In this document: in pieces, positions 24,659 through 32,861 of the stretch
Numbering within the stretch: position 1 is the first letter of the stretch
How the letters are laid out: each line of letters opens with the position of its first letter
Assembly (NCBI GenBank): GCA_031553685.1
Contig: JAVBLE010000011.1
Coordinates: 1 to 64,000 of the forward strand
Length of the DNA stretch: 64,000 nt
Direction of reading: 5' to 3'
Source: JAFGVL01 sp031553685
GTDB taxonomy: Bacteria; Bacteroidota; Bacteroidia; Bacteroidales; Paludibacteraceae
Program-made: the position numbers and the translations under genes
Notes under the pieces: model-generated
What the model was told of the DNA's origin: nothing
Databases searched by the model: none
What the model saw: only the letters and a program-made list of their open reading frames with translations

Positions 24659-24693
24659 TTTGCTGCGCAATTCCCATATTTTTAATACCTTTG
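24659..24693 (+). promoter_or_regulatory. Promoter of purH (TACCTTTG)
   Basis: TACCTTTG at 24686-24693, 27 bp before the purH ATG. A TTTG at 24659-24662 may be the -33 element, though the spacing (23 bp) is long. Confidence 0.5.
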
Positions 24694-24719
24694 CCTGCTA
24701 ATTCGCATATTCAGGATAA

Positions 24720-26243
24720 ATGATTGACAGTAAGAAAATTAAAACAGCTTTAGTTTCTGTTTATCACAAAGATAAATTAGATTTAATTGTAAAAAAATTG
24801 CATGCCGATGGTGTACAATTTATTTCAACAGGAGGAACACAATCGTTTATCGAATCGCTCAACATCCCTTGCCAAGCAGTAGAGGCACTTACAGGTTATC
24901 CATCCATTTTGGGCGGGCGCGTAAAAACGCTTCATCCGAAAGTATTTGGCGGAATCCTTTGCCGTCGCGACAATGGGCAAGATTTAGAGCAGATTGACGA
25001 CTACGAAATCCCTGAAATCGACCTTGTCATCGTCGATTTATACCCATTCGAAGAAACTGTAGCTTCGGGGGCAGACGAACAGGATATTATCGAAAAAATA
25101 GATATTGGCGGAATATCGCTTATACGCGCCGCTGCAAAGAATTTCAAAGATGTTGTAATCATCGCTTCGCAAACCCAATACGAACCTTTCCTCGAATTGA
25201 TAGAAGAAAAAGGGGCGCAAACCACGCTCGAAGACCGCAAATGGTTTGCCAAAGAAGCCTTTGCAGTGTCGTCGGGCTACGATTCGGCTATTTTCAACTG
25301 GTTTGATGGCGGCGAAAACTCATATCTTCGATACACGGAAAATACCGGAAAATCGCTTCGTTACGGCGAGAACCCACATCAAAAAGCCATGTTCTTCGGC
25401 AAGTTCGACGAGCTTTTCGAACAATTGCAAGGCAAAGAAATTTCGTACAACAATTTGTTGGACATTGATGCGGCGGTTAACCTGATTGCCGATTTTGACG
25501 ATATTACTTTTGCCATTTTAAAACACAATAACGCTTGCGGATTGGCTTCGCGCCCAACAGTGCTCCAAGCATGGAACGATGCGTTGGCAGGCGATCCGGT
25601 TTCGGCATTTGGCGGCGTGCTCATAACCAACGCTATTGTAGACAAAGCTACAGCAGAGGAAATCAATAAATTATTCTTTGAAGTAATCATTGCACCCGAT
25701 TATGATGTAAATGCGCTCGAAGTGCTTACACAAAAGAAAAACCGCATTATACTGATACAAAAACAAGCCAAACTGAACACACAACAAGTGCGAACAGCTT
25801 TGAACGGCGTGCTGGTGCAGGATAAAGACCTGAAAACCGAAACGAACGAAGACCTGAAAACGGCGACTAACACCACTCCAAACGCTTCGCAAATCGACGA
25901 TTTATTATTTGCTAATAAAATTGTAAAACATTCGAAATCGAACGCGATTGTTTTGGCAAAAAACAAACAGTTGCTGGCAAGCGGCGTAGGGCAAACCTCG
26001 CGGGTAGATGCGTTGAAACATGCGATTGAAAAAGCCGGTTCGTTCGGGTTTAACCTCGAAGGTTCGGTGATGGCTTCGGATGCCTTTTTTCCATTCCCCG
26101 ATTGTGTAGAAATTGCCGGCAATGCAGGTGTGGTTTCGGTTATACAGCCGGGAGGCTCTATCAAAGACCAGGACAGTATTGATTATTGCAACGCAAACAA
26201 TATGTCGATGGTAATCACCGGATACAGACATTTTAAACACTAA
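24720..26243 (+). CDS. purH: Bifunctional AICAR transformylase / IMP cyclohydrolase PurH
   Basis: A 507-residue enzyme of the last two steps of purine synthesis: formylation of AICAR and ring closure to IMP. The N-terminal cyclohydrolase domain shows FISTGGTQSFI, YPSILGGRVKTLHPKVFGGIL and GGISLIRAAAKNFKDV. The transformylase domain shows RYGENPHQKAMFFG, LKHNNACGLA with the catalytic Lys-His pair, AFGGVL, and the terminal PGGSIKDQDSIDYCN...MVITGYRHF. A short Thr/Asn/Asp/Lys-rich linker (around residues 370-390, DLKTETNEDLKTATN) contains an internal repeat and looks like a lineage-specific insertion. It lies 89 bp upstream of mreB. Confidence 0.97.
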   Translation: MIDSKKIKTALVSVYHKDKLDLIVKKLHADGVQFISTGGTQSFIESLNIPCQAVEALTGYPSILGGRVKTLHPKVFGGILCRRDNGQDLEQIDDYEIPEIDLVIVDLYPFEETVASGADEQDIIEKIDIGGISLIRAAAKNFKDVVIIASQTQYEPFLELIEEKGAQTTLEDRKWFAKEAFAVSSGYDSAIFNWFDGGENSYLRYTENTGKSLRYGENPHQKAMFFGKFDELFEQLQGKEISYNNLLDIDAAVNLIADFDDITFAILKHNNACGLASRPTVLQAWNDALAGDPVSAFGGVLITNAIVDKATAEEINKLFFEVIIAPDYDVNALEVLTQKKNRIILIQKQAKLNTQQVRTALNGVLVQDKDLKTETNEDLKTATNTTPNASQIDDLLFANKIVKHSKSNAIVLAKNKQLLASGVGQTSRVDALKHAIEKAGSFGFNLEGSVMASDAFFPFPDCVEIAGNAGVVSVIQPGGSIKDQDSIDYCNANNMSMVITGYRHFKH

Positions 26244-26332
26244 AAATATGAATGAAGAATGAAGAGATAAAATCATGAATGAAAATTTTGCTTCTTCTCT
26301 TAATTCTTAATTCTTAATTCTTAATTATAAAT

Positions 26333-27355
26333 ATGGGTTTATTTTCATTTACGCAAGAAATTGCAATCGACCTTGGAACGGCTAATACAATTATTATTAC
26401 GGATGATAAAATTGTTGTAGATGAGCCATCGGTGGTGGCACTCGATCGCCGTACCGACAAGTTGATTGCGATTGGCTCGAGAGCGCAACAAATGCAAGGG
26501 AAAACGCACGAGAATATTCGTACCGTTCGTCCGTTGCGCGATGGTGTGATTGCCGATTTCTATGCTGCCGAACAAATGATTCGCGGCATGATTTCAATGA
26601 TCAACAACAAATCGCGTTGGTTTGCGCCTTCGCTCAAAATGGTAGTTTGTATTCCTTCCGGATCGACTGAAGTAGAAATCCGTGCCGTGCGCGACTCGTC
26701 GGAGCACGCGGGCGGACGCGAGGTATATATGATTTACGAACCAATGGCTGCAGCCGTAGGTATCGGCATTGATGTAGAAGCACCGGAAGGCAACATGGTA
26801 GTAGATATAGGTGGAGGCACGACTGAAATTGCGGTTATTTCGTTGGGCGGAATCGTGTCGAACAAATCCATCCGTATCGCCGGCGACGACCTTACTGCCG
26901 ACATTATGGAGTACATGGGTCGCCAGCACAATGTGCGTGTGGGCGAGCGTACTGCCGAATTGATCAAAATCAATGTAGGGGCGGCTTTGACCGACTTGGG
27001 CAACGATGCTCCCGAAGATTATGTGGTACACGGTCCTCACCGTATGACGGCTCTTCCACTCGAAATTCCGGTATCATACCAGGAAATTGCCCATGCGTTG
27101 GATAAATCAATTTCGAAAATCGAGGCGGCTGTATTGAGCGCACTCGACCAAACTCCACCTGAACTGTACGCCGACATTGTTCGCAAAGGGATTTACCTTG
27201 CTGGCGGTGGCGCGTTGCTTCGCGGTTTGGATAAACGATTGAGCGATAAGTTTGGTATTCCGTTCCACATTGCCGAAGATCCACTTCATGCTGTGGCTCG
27301 CGGTACAGGTATAGCATTGAAAAATATTGACAAATTCTCGTTCCTGATGAGATAA
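26333..27355 (+). CDS. mreB: Rod shape-determining protein MreB
   Basis: A 340-residue bacterial actin. Phosphate-binding loops are AIDLGTANTIII near the start and VVDIGGGTTEIAVISLGG in the middle, with the adenosine motif LAGGGALLRGLDKRL near the end. MreB filaments guide lateral wall synthesis by the RodA/PBP2 complex encoded downstream. It heads the operon mreB-mreC-mreD-(two inserted genes)-mrdA-rodA. Just upstream is an AT-rich CTTAATT tandem (about 26299-26325) with no clear TAnnTTTG box, so it may be read through from purH. Between mreB and mreC is a 19-bp hairpin. Confidence 0.97.
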   Translation: MGLFSFTQEIAIDLGTANTIIITDDKIVVDEPSVVALDRRTDKLIAIGSRAQQMQGKTHENIRTVRPLRDGVIADFYAAEQMIRGMISMINNKSRWFAPSLKMVVCIPSGSTEVEIRAVRDSSEHAGGREVYMIYEPMAAAVGIGIDVEAPEGNMVVDIGGGTTEIAVISLGGIVSNKSIRIAGDDLTADIMEYMGRQHNVRVGERTAELIKINVGAALTDLGNDAPEDYVVHGPHRMTALPLEIPVSYQEIAHALDKSISKIEAAVLSALDQTPPELYADIVRKGIYLAGGGALLRGLDKRLSDKFGIPFHIAEDPLHAVARGTGIALKNIDKFSFLMR

Positions 27356-27372
27356 ATATAGATGGTGAGATA

Positions 27373-27432
27373 GTGAGATAGTGAGATGGCGAGTAACAAA
27401 TACTCACTATTTTCGCCATCTCAGTATCTCAC
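27373..27432 (+). promoter_or_regulatory. Intergenic hairpin between mreB and mreC
   Basis: GTGAGATA (27373-27380) pairs with TATCTCAC (27425-27432), and TGAGATGGCGA (27382-27392) with TCGCCATCTCA (27413-27423). No U-run follows. It could shield mreB mRNA from decay or partly attenuate expression of the downstream genes. Confidence 0.55.
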
Positions 27433-27443
27433 TTACTGTTTTC

Positions 27444-28337
27444 ATGAAAATATTAATTATTTTTTTTCAAAAATACGGGGTTTATTTTCTATTTATCTTT
27501 TTGGAAATAACTGCGTTGCTGCTGGTTGTAAATCACAACCGGTTTCAGCGTAGTGTATTCTTTTCTTCGTTGGGCGAATTTTCGGGATTTATGTATGAAA
27601 AAGAAAAATCCATTACCGAATATTTTACCTTGCGAGGCACTAACGAAGAACTTGCTGCCGAAAACACCCGTTTGAAAAATGAATTAATGTTGACCCAAAA
27701 TGAATTGCACAGTATAAAAACTGATTCGCTCCGAAAAGCTTCTTTCAAACTTTCGCCCGAAAAAGAATACACTTGCTACTCGGCAAAGGTAATTAACAAC
27801 AGTACCAACAAGGCGCAAAATTATATCACGCTCAATCGCGGCTGGAGCGACGGCATTACCGAAGAAATGACTGTAGTAAACGCACAAGGCGTGGTAGGTA
27901 TTGTAACGGCTGTTTCGCGGCATTTTTCAATTGTAATGCCGATTTTGAACCCACATACACATATCAGCTGCAAAATCAGGGGGAAAAACAAATCGATGGC
28001 AGACAGTATCGGTTCTGTAAAAGATATTGGCACCATGCAGTGGGATAATATTGACTATCGTTTTGGCACGATGACTATTTCGCGCCATATTCCGGTGCAA
28101 AAAGGCGATTCGGTAATTACGAGCGGGTATTCGGACTTTTTCCCCGAAGGTATTTTGGTAGGCAAAATCGACGAAATTACCAAAGGCGACGATGATAATA
28201 ATTATGATGTAAAAGTTCGTTTGGCTGTTAATTTCAAAACATTATCCTATGTAAATGTGTTTGATTACAAGCACAAAAGGGAACAGGAACGCCTCGAACA
28301 AAAAGCAGCCGAAGCTCAAACACAAGCAACAAAATGA
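27444..28337 (+). CDS. mreC: Rod shape-determining protein MreC
   Basis: A 297-residue bitopic protein. I use the ATG at 27444, which leads directly into the membrane anchor (MKILIIFFQKYGVYFLFIFLEITALLL); the longer frame would run through the intergenic hairpin. After the anchor comes a coiled coil (about residues 60-100, LRGTNEELAAENTRLKNELML) and the double beta-barrel core (SAKVINNSTNKAQNYITLNRG, VVGIVTAVSRHFSIVMPILN, VITSGYSDFFPEGILVGKI), all as in MreC. It links MreB and MreD to PBP2. The C-terminal tail is Gln/Glu/Ala-rich. The stop overlaps the mreD start by four bases (ATGA). Confidence 0.95.
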   Translation: MKILIIFFQKYGVYFLFIFLEITALLLVVNHNRFQRSVFFSSLGEFSGFMYEKEKSITEYFTLRGTNEELAAENTRLKNELMLTQNELHSIKTDSLRKASFKLSPEKEYTCYSAKVINNSTNKAQNYITLNRGWSDGITEEMTVVNAQGVVGIVTAVSRHFSIVMPILNPHTHISCKIRGKNKSMADSIGSVKDIGTMQWDNIDYRFGTMTISRHIPVQKGDSVITSGYSDFFPEGILVGKIDEITKGDDDNNYDVKVRLAVNFKTLSYVNVFDYKHKREQERLEQKAAEAQTQATK

Positions 28338-28837
28338 CAGACATCTTGAAATATGCTCTCCGGTTTATTGTATTGGTGTTGGTACAAGTATTGATACTCA
28401 ATAATATAAACTTTTTAGGATTTATCAATCCGTACCTGTATGTTGCATTTATCCTCACCTTGCCGATGAGTGTACCAAAGGGATATTTGTATATTATCGC
28501 ATTTTTACTTGGAGCAAGTATTGATATTTTTACCCAAACTCCCGGAATGCATGCTTTTGCAACGCTTACCATGTCGTTTTTCCGTACATCATTATTCAAA
28601 CTTTTTGCTCCACACGACGATAATTATGAGCAGATTATCCCGTCAATGAATTCCTTTGGTGTCAATCATTTTATTTATTATGCTTCGATGATGGTACTTA
28701 TTCATCACATTGCTTTATTTACCATAGATGCATTTTCGTTCCATCATTTTGCTTACACACTTTTATTGATTTTGACAAATACGATTGCCACACTCCTTTT
28801 ATTACTTGGCATTGAACGAATTACATTTCGGAAATAA
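28334..28837 (+). CDS. mreD: Rod shape-determining protein MreD
   Basis: A 167-residue multi-spanning membrane protein with about five hydrophobic segments, including LRFIVLVLVQVLILNNINFLG, PYLYVAFILTLPMS and ILTNTIATLLLLLGIERITF. Length, topology and position right after mreC identify MreD. The start codon overlaps the mreC stop (ATGA), implying translational coupling. In related genomes mrdA follows directly; here a 20-bp gap leads into an AAA-ATPase gene instead. Confidence 0.9.
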   Translation: MTDILKYALRFIVLVLVQVLILNNINFLGFINPYLYVAFILTLPMSVPKGYLYIIAFLLGASIDIFTQTPGMHAFATLTMSFFRTSLFKLFAPHDDNYEQIIPSMNSFGVNHFIYYASMMVLIHHIALFTIDAFSFHHFAYTLLLILTNTIATLLLLLGIERITFRK

Positions 28838-28856
28838 CTTTTAATAAAAACTTTCT

Positions 28857-30344
28857 ATGATAACAAGGATAAAAATTGATGGATTTAAAAGCCTACTGAA
28901 TACAGAATTGTATTTTGGCTCTTTTACTTGTATTGCAGGGGCGAATGCTATCGGAAAGTCTAATTTTTTTGATGCGATCACTTTTTTATCAAATCTTGCG
29001 GATAGATCTATTTTGGAAGCAGCAAAATCTATTCGGAGTGAAGATCAAAAACATTCCAATATTAAAGATATTTTTTTTAAAAGTGGACAACATTATCTTG
29101 ACACTATATTTTTTGAGATAGATATGATTGTATCTCAAACTGCTGAAGATGATTTGGGACAAACTGCCGAAGCTTCGATAACCAGTTTGAGATATGCTCT
29201 TGAATTAAAACTTAATGAGGATAATGAGGATAGAGAACCTATCGAAATTTTACAGGAAATACTAATCCCAATAACTCAAACCGCAGCAAAAGAGCAGCTG
29301 TATTTTGATTATAACAAGGATTGGCTCAATTCAATTCTGGCAGGAAGAAGAGGAACAAATAATCCATTTATTTCTACAGAAAATGGAAAGATTAAATTGC
29401 ATCAAGACGGAGGTGGTAAAGGGAATGGTAAAGGTCGAAGTACTGTGTTTGTTGCCGAAAAAATGCCTCGAACATTATTATCTACTGTTACAGCAGAGTC
29501 GCCAACAGCTTTTTTAGTGCGGCAAGAAATGCGTAATTGGGCAATGCTGCAATTTGAACCAAGTGCTCTGCGTCAGCCAAATTCTATTTTTGAAGTAAAA
29601 AATGCTCAAATAACTGCTAATGGATTGAATGTTCCTGCTACTTTATATCGACTGCAAAATGACAAAAAAGACAAGGACATCTACCAGTTAATCACAAATA
29701 AATTAAGAGGATTAGTTAATGAGGTTGATGAAATCTATGTGGATAAAGATGATAAAAGAGATTTATTGACACTCCAGATCCGTTTCAAGGATGGATTGGT
29801 TTTACCAGCACAATCCCTTTCTGATGGCACTTTGCGATTTTTAGGATTAGCAATCATTCAAGAAGATACTTTGCGCAACGGTTTGATTTGTTTAGAAGAA
29901 CCTGAAAATGGAATTAATCCACAAAAGATTGTTGAAATGGTAAAGTTGTTGGAAGACATGGCTACTGACACTGAATGCATTGTAGATCAAGACAATCCAT
30001 TAAGACAGGTAATTATTAACTCTCATTCTCCAATAGTTGTAAATTCTGTTTCGGAGGGAAGTTTATATTTAGCAACTGAAAAAGAAGTTTATTTGGAACG
30101 ATTTAATAAAAAAGTTAAGTTCACCGGATTCTCGGCATTACCAAATACATGGAAAACCAACTCTAATTTAGCAGGAATTATCACTTATAAAGATATTATT
30201 TCTTATCTTGAAAAAGGGAATGCTGATATCTACGAGTCAATGGCAGCAAATGAACCTGCTGCAAAATATATCACAAAAAATCTTGTAAAAAAGAAGAAAA
30301 GTGTCGCTGAAAATATTCAACAACTTAAACTTGAGTTGAATTAA
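28857..30344 (+). CDS. AAA family ATPase (AAA_15/AAA_21, RecF/OLD-like)
   Basis: A 495-residue ABC-like ATPase of the SMC/RecF/OLD type. The Walker A is AGANAIGKSN (residues 27-36), the signature-like motif LSDGTLR (321-327), Walker B with catalytic Glu LICLEEPENGI (343-353), and a switch His in INSHSP (387-392). The start IKIDGFKSLLNTELYFG is typical of these enzymes. The middle holds a Gly-rich loop (DGGGKGNGKGR). It has no nuclease domain of its own, and the next gene, three bases on, supplies a TOPRIM-like partner. Such pairs (RloAB, PARIS-like) often act in phage defence. The gene is AT-rich, has no promoter box in its 20-bp upstream gap, and interrupts the mre operon, so it probably depends on that transcript. 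Confidence 0.88.
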   Translation: MITRIKIDGFKSLLNTELYFGSFTCIAGANAIGKSNFFDAITFLSNLADRSILEAAKSIRSEDQKHSNIKDIFFKSGQHYLDTIFFEIDMIVSQTAEDDLGQTAEASITSLRYALELKLNEDNEDREPIEILQEILIPITQTAAKEQLYFDYNKDWLNSILAGRRGTNNPFISTENGKIKLHQDGGGKGNGKGRSTVFVAEKMPRTLLSTVTAESPTAFLVRQEMRNWAMLQFEPSALRQPNSIFEVKNAQITANGLNVPATLYRLQNDKKDKDIYQLITNKLRGLVNEVDEIYVDKDDKRDLLTLQIRFKDGLVLPAQSLSDGTLRFLGLAIIQEDTLRNGLICLEEPENGINPQKIVEMVKLLEDMATDTECIVDQDNPLRQVIINSHSPIVVNSVSEGSLYLATEKEVYLERFNKKVKFTGFSALPNTWKTNSNLAGIITYKDIISYLEKGNADIYESMAANEPAAKYITKNLVKKKKSVAENIQQLKLELN

Positions 30345-30347
30345 TAT

Positions 30348-31004
30348 ATGAATAATATTTTACGATATACCTTGCTTACAGACGGAAGTTCAGATAGAAC
30401 TTTGATCCCCGTAATCAATTGGCTGTTAAATGACTTGTATCCACAATTAGCTTGTGAAAAATCTTTTGCAGATTTTAGGACTATCCCAAATCCACCCCGA
30501 AATGGGGATGTTGCTATGCGAATAAAATATACAAAGCACTATTTTCCTTTTGATATTCTCTTTTATCATCGAGATGCAGAAAAAAATACTAAACAAATAT
30601 TGAATCAGCGCAAACAAGAAATTTCAGAAAAAATAGATGACCCAACACTTTGCAAAGTTGTTTGTATTATTCCTGTTAAAATGATGGAATCATGGCTAAT
30701 GGTAGATAAAGAAGCTATTAAAAAGGCGGCAGGAAATAGAAACTATAAAGGGAATATAGATTTACCCCCATTAAGTAAAATAGAATCGTTATCAGACCCA
30801 AAAGCAAAACTTCACGAAATATTATGTACAACAAGTGGTCTTACCGGACGCAGATTAAAAGTCTTTACTGCAAACGATTTGCAATATGCAGTACATCTTG
30901 TAGCAGAAAACATCTCAGATTTCAGTCCATTACGGCAATTGCCTGCATTCAGGGAGTTTGAAAAAGAATTAACAGAAAAAGTAAATCAATTCTTGAAAAA
31001 ATAA
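30348..31004 (+). CDS. DUF4276/TOPRIM-like partner of the ATPase
   Basis: A 218-residue protein with features of DUF4276- and RloB-like TOPRIM-related families. The first strand ends in LLTDGSSDR (Asp12, Asp16) where a TOPRIM has its catalytic Glu/Asp. A central strand FDILFYHRDAEK (Asp69, Asp76, Glu78) corresponds to the DxD strand. A IPVKMMESWLM segment (residues 108-118) matches the P-x-E-x-E-[AS]-W-L motif, followed by SDPKAKLHEIL. No membrane segments. It starts three bases after the ATPase stop and ends 15 bases before mrdA, so it should be co-translated with the ATPase. By analogy it is the effector, perhaps a nuclease, controlled by the ATPase. The family call is motif-level and needs profile comparison. 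Confidence 0.6.
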   Translation: MNNILRYTLLTDGSSDRTLIPVINWLLNDLYPQLACEKSFADFRTIPNPPRNGDVAMRIKYTKHYFPFDILFYHRDAEKNTKQILNQRKQEISEKIDDPTLCKVVCIIPVKMMESWLMVDKEAIKKAAGNRNYKGNIDLPPLSKIESLSDPKAKLHEILCTTSGLTGRRLKVFTANDLQYAVHLVAENISDFSPLRQLPAFREFEKELTEKVNQFLKK

Positions 31005-31019
31005 CCTTTCCTATACCTT

Positions 31020-32861
31020 ATGATAAATGATAATTTACAAGGGCGTAAATCTGTGATTGCAGGAATGATGATTCTTGTAGCGGCTATCTTTATCATACAA
31101 TTAGCTAATCTTCAATTATTTAATCGCGACTATAAAGAATCGGCGGATAGTAATGCTTTTTTAAAAAAAACGCAATATCCGGCTCGTGGACTGGTTTACG
31201 ATCGCAATGGCAAATTGCTTGTTTACAATCAGCCGGCATACGATGTGATGGTGGTAATGAAAGAAATTCAGCCATTTGATACACTTGATTTTTGTAAAAC
31301 AGTAAATATCGACAAAAGTACTTTCACCCGCCTGATAAAAAGGGTTCAGGCATCTAAAGGCTATTCAAAATATACTCCGCAATTATTGATTTCCCAGCTT
31401 TCGGTTGAGGAATATGCCGTTTTGCAAGAAAAATTATTCCGCTTTCCGGGTTTTTACATCCAAAACCGTACGCTGCGCGAATATACTTATCCTTGTGCTG
31501 CACACGCTTTGGGCTCTATCGGCGAGGTAAACGAACGCGAGATTGAAAAAGACAATTACTACACATTGGGCGATTACACTGGAAAAAACGGCGTAGAAAA
31601 GTTTTACGAAAAAGAATTGCGGGGAGAGAAGGGAATTGAGATTTTGCTTCGCGATGCCAACGGTCGTGTAAAAGGGCGATACGAAGATGGAGCGATGGAC
31701 AAAGCGCCTGTTTCGGGCAAAAACCTTACCTTGTCGCTCGACATCGAATTACAGCAGTTGGGCGAAAAGCTGATGAAAGGTAAAATTGGCAGTATTGTCG
31801 CCATAGAGCCTTCTACCGGTGAGATTTTGGCTCTTATTTCCAGTCCTTCTTTCAATCCTTCCGATTTAGTGGGTCGTAAACGCAGTAAAAAATTTACCGA
31901 ACTTAACAATGACCCATACAAACCTTTATTAGACAGACCTTTGATGGCGCGTTATCCTCCCGGATCCACATTTAAAGTAGTCAATTCACTTATTTTTCAG
32001 GAAGAAGGGATTATTACGCCCGAAACGCGCTATCCTTGCTATCATGGGTTTACGGTGGGCAGTTTGCATGTAGGCTGCCATTCGCATGCTTCGCCATTGG
32101 ATATGCGCCACTCGTTGCAGCAATCGTGTAATGCCTATTATTGTTGGGGATTGAAGAATATGTTCGACAATAAAAAATATGGCAGTACCGAAAATGCTTT
32201 TAACGAGTGGAAAAACGATATTGTTTCGTTTGGTTTCGGGTACAAGCTTGGGGTCGACTTTCCGAACGAAAATCGTGGTTACATTCCGAATGCCGGAGTA
32301 TATGATAAAATGTATGGCAAAGGGCAATGGCGCGGGCTTACCGTCATTTCTATCGCTATCGGGCAAGGTGAAGTGATTTCTACCCCAATGCAAACGGCTA
32401 ATCTGGCAGCCATTGTAGCTAATCGGGGATGGTTTTACACGCCGCATATTGTAAAGAAAATTCAGGACGGGAAAATGGATACCCTCTATACCAAAAAGCG
32501 TTACACAGCCGTTTCGCCACAATATTTCGATGCTACAATTGATGGGATGGAGATGGCGGCTAATAGCGGAACAGCTCGCGGTGTAGCCATTGATACCATC
32601 CGGATTTGCGGAAAAACAGGCACAGCACAAAATCCTCACGGCAAAGATCACTCTATATTTATGGCATTTGCTCCGCGCGATAATCCGAAGATAGCCATTG
32701 CCGTTTTTGTAGAGAATGCCGGTTTTGGAGCCACTTGGGCGGTTCCGATTGCCAGCCTGATGATGGAAAAATATTTGAAAGGCTCTATTAGCCTGAATCG
32801 TAAATATTTGGAAGAAAGAATGTCTAATACAACCTTGTTGCCAAGTGTCAAGAAATATTAG
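31020..32861 (+). CDS. mrdA: Penicillin-binding protein 2 (elongation transpeptidase)
   Basis: A 613-residue class B PBP. One N-terminal membrane anchor (VIAGMMILVAAIFIIQLANLQL), a dimerisation domain (YPARGLVYDRNGKLLVYNQPAYDV) and a transpeptidase domain. The active-site motifs are intact: STFK with the catalytic Ser, SCN as the SxN motif, and KTGTAQ near the end. It cross-links peptidoglycan in the lateral wall together with RodA, whose gene overlaps its 3' end by 17 bp. Its gene is separated from mreD by the inserted ATPase/TOPRIM-like pair. Confidence 0.96.
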   Translation: MINDNLQGRKSVIAGMMILVAAIFIIQLANLQLFNRDYKESADSNAFLKKTQYPARGLVYDRNGKLLVYNQPAYDVMVVMKEIQPFDTLDFCKTVNIDKSTFTRLIKRVQASKGYSKYTPQLLISQLSVEEYAVLQEKLFRFPGFYIQNRTLREYTYPCAAHALGSIGEVNEREIEKDNYYTLGDYTGKNGVEKFYEKELRGEKGIEILLRDANGRVKGRYEDGAMDKAPVSGKNLTLSLDIELQQLGEKLMKGKIGSIVAIEPSTGEILALISSPSFNPSDLVGRKRSKKFTELNNDPYKPLLDRPLMARYPPGSTFKVVNSLIFQEEGIITPETRYPCYHGFTVGSLHVGCHSHASPLDMRHSLQQSCNAYYCWGLKNMFDNKKYGSTENAFNEWKNDIVSFGFGYKLGVDFPNENRGYIPNAGVYDKMYGKGQWRGLTVISIAIGQGEVISTPMQTANLAAIVANRGWFYTPHIVKKIQDGKMDTLYTKKRYTAVSPQYFDATIDGMEMAANSGTARGVAIDTIRICGKTGTAQNPHGKDHSIFMAFAPRDNPKIAIAVFVENAGFGATWAVPIASLMMEKYLKGSISLNRKYLEERMSNTTLLPSVKKY

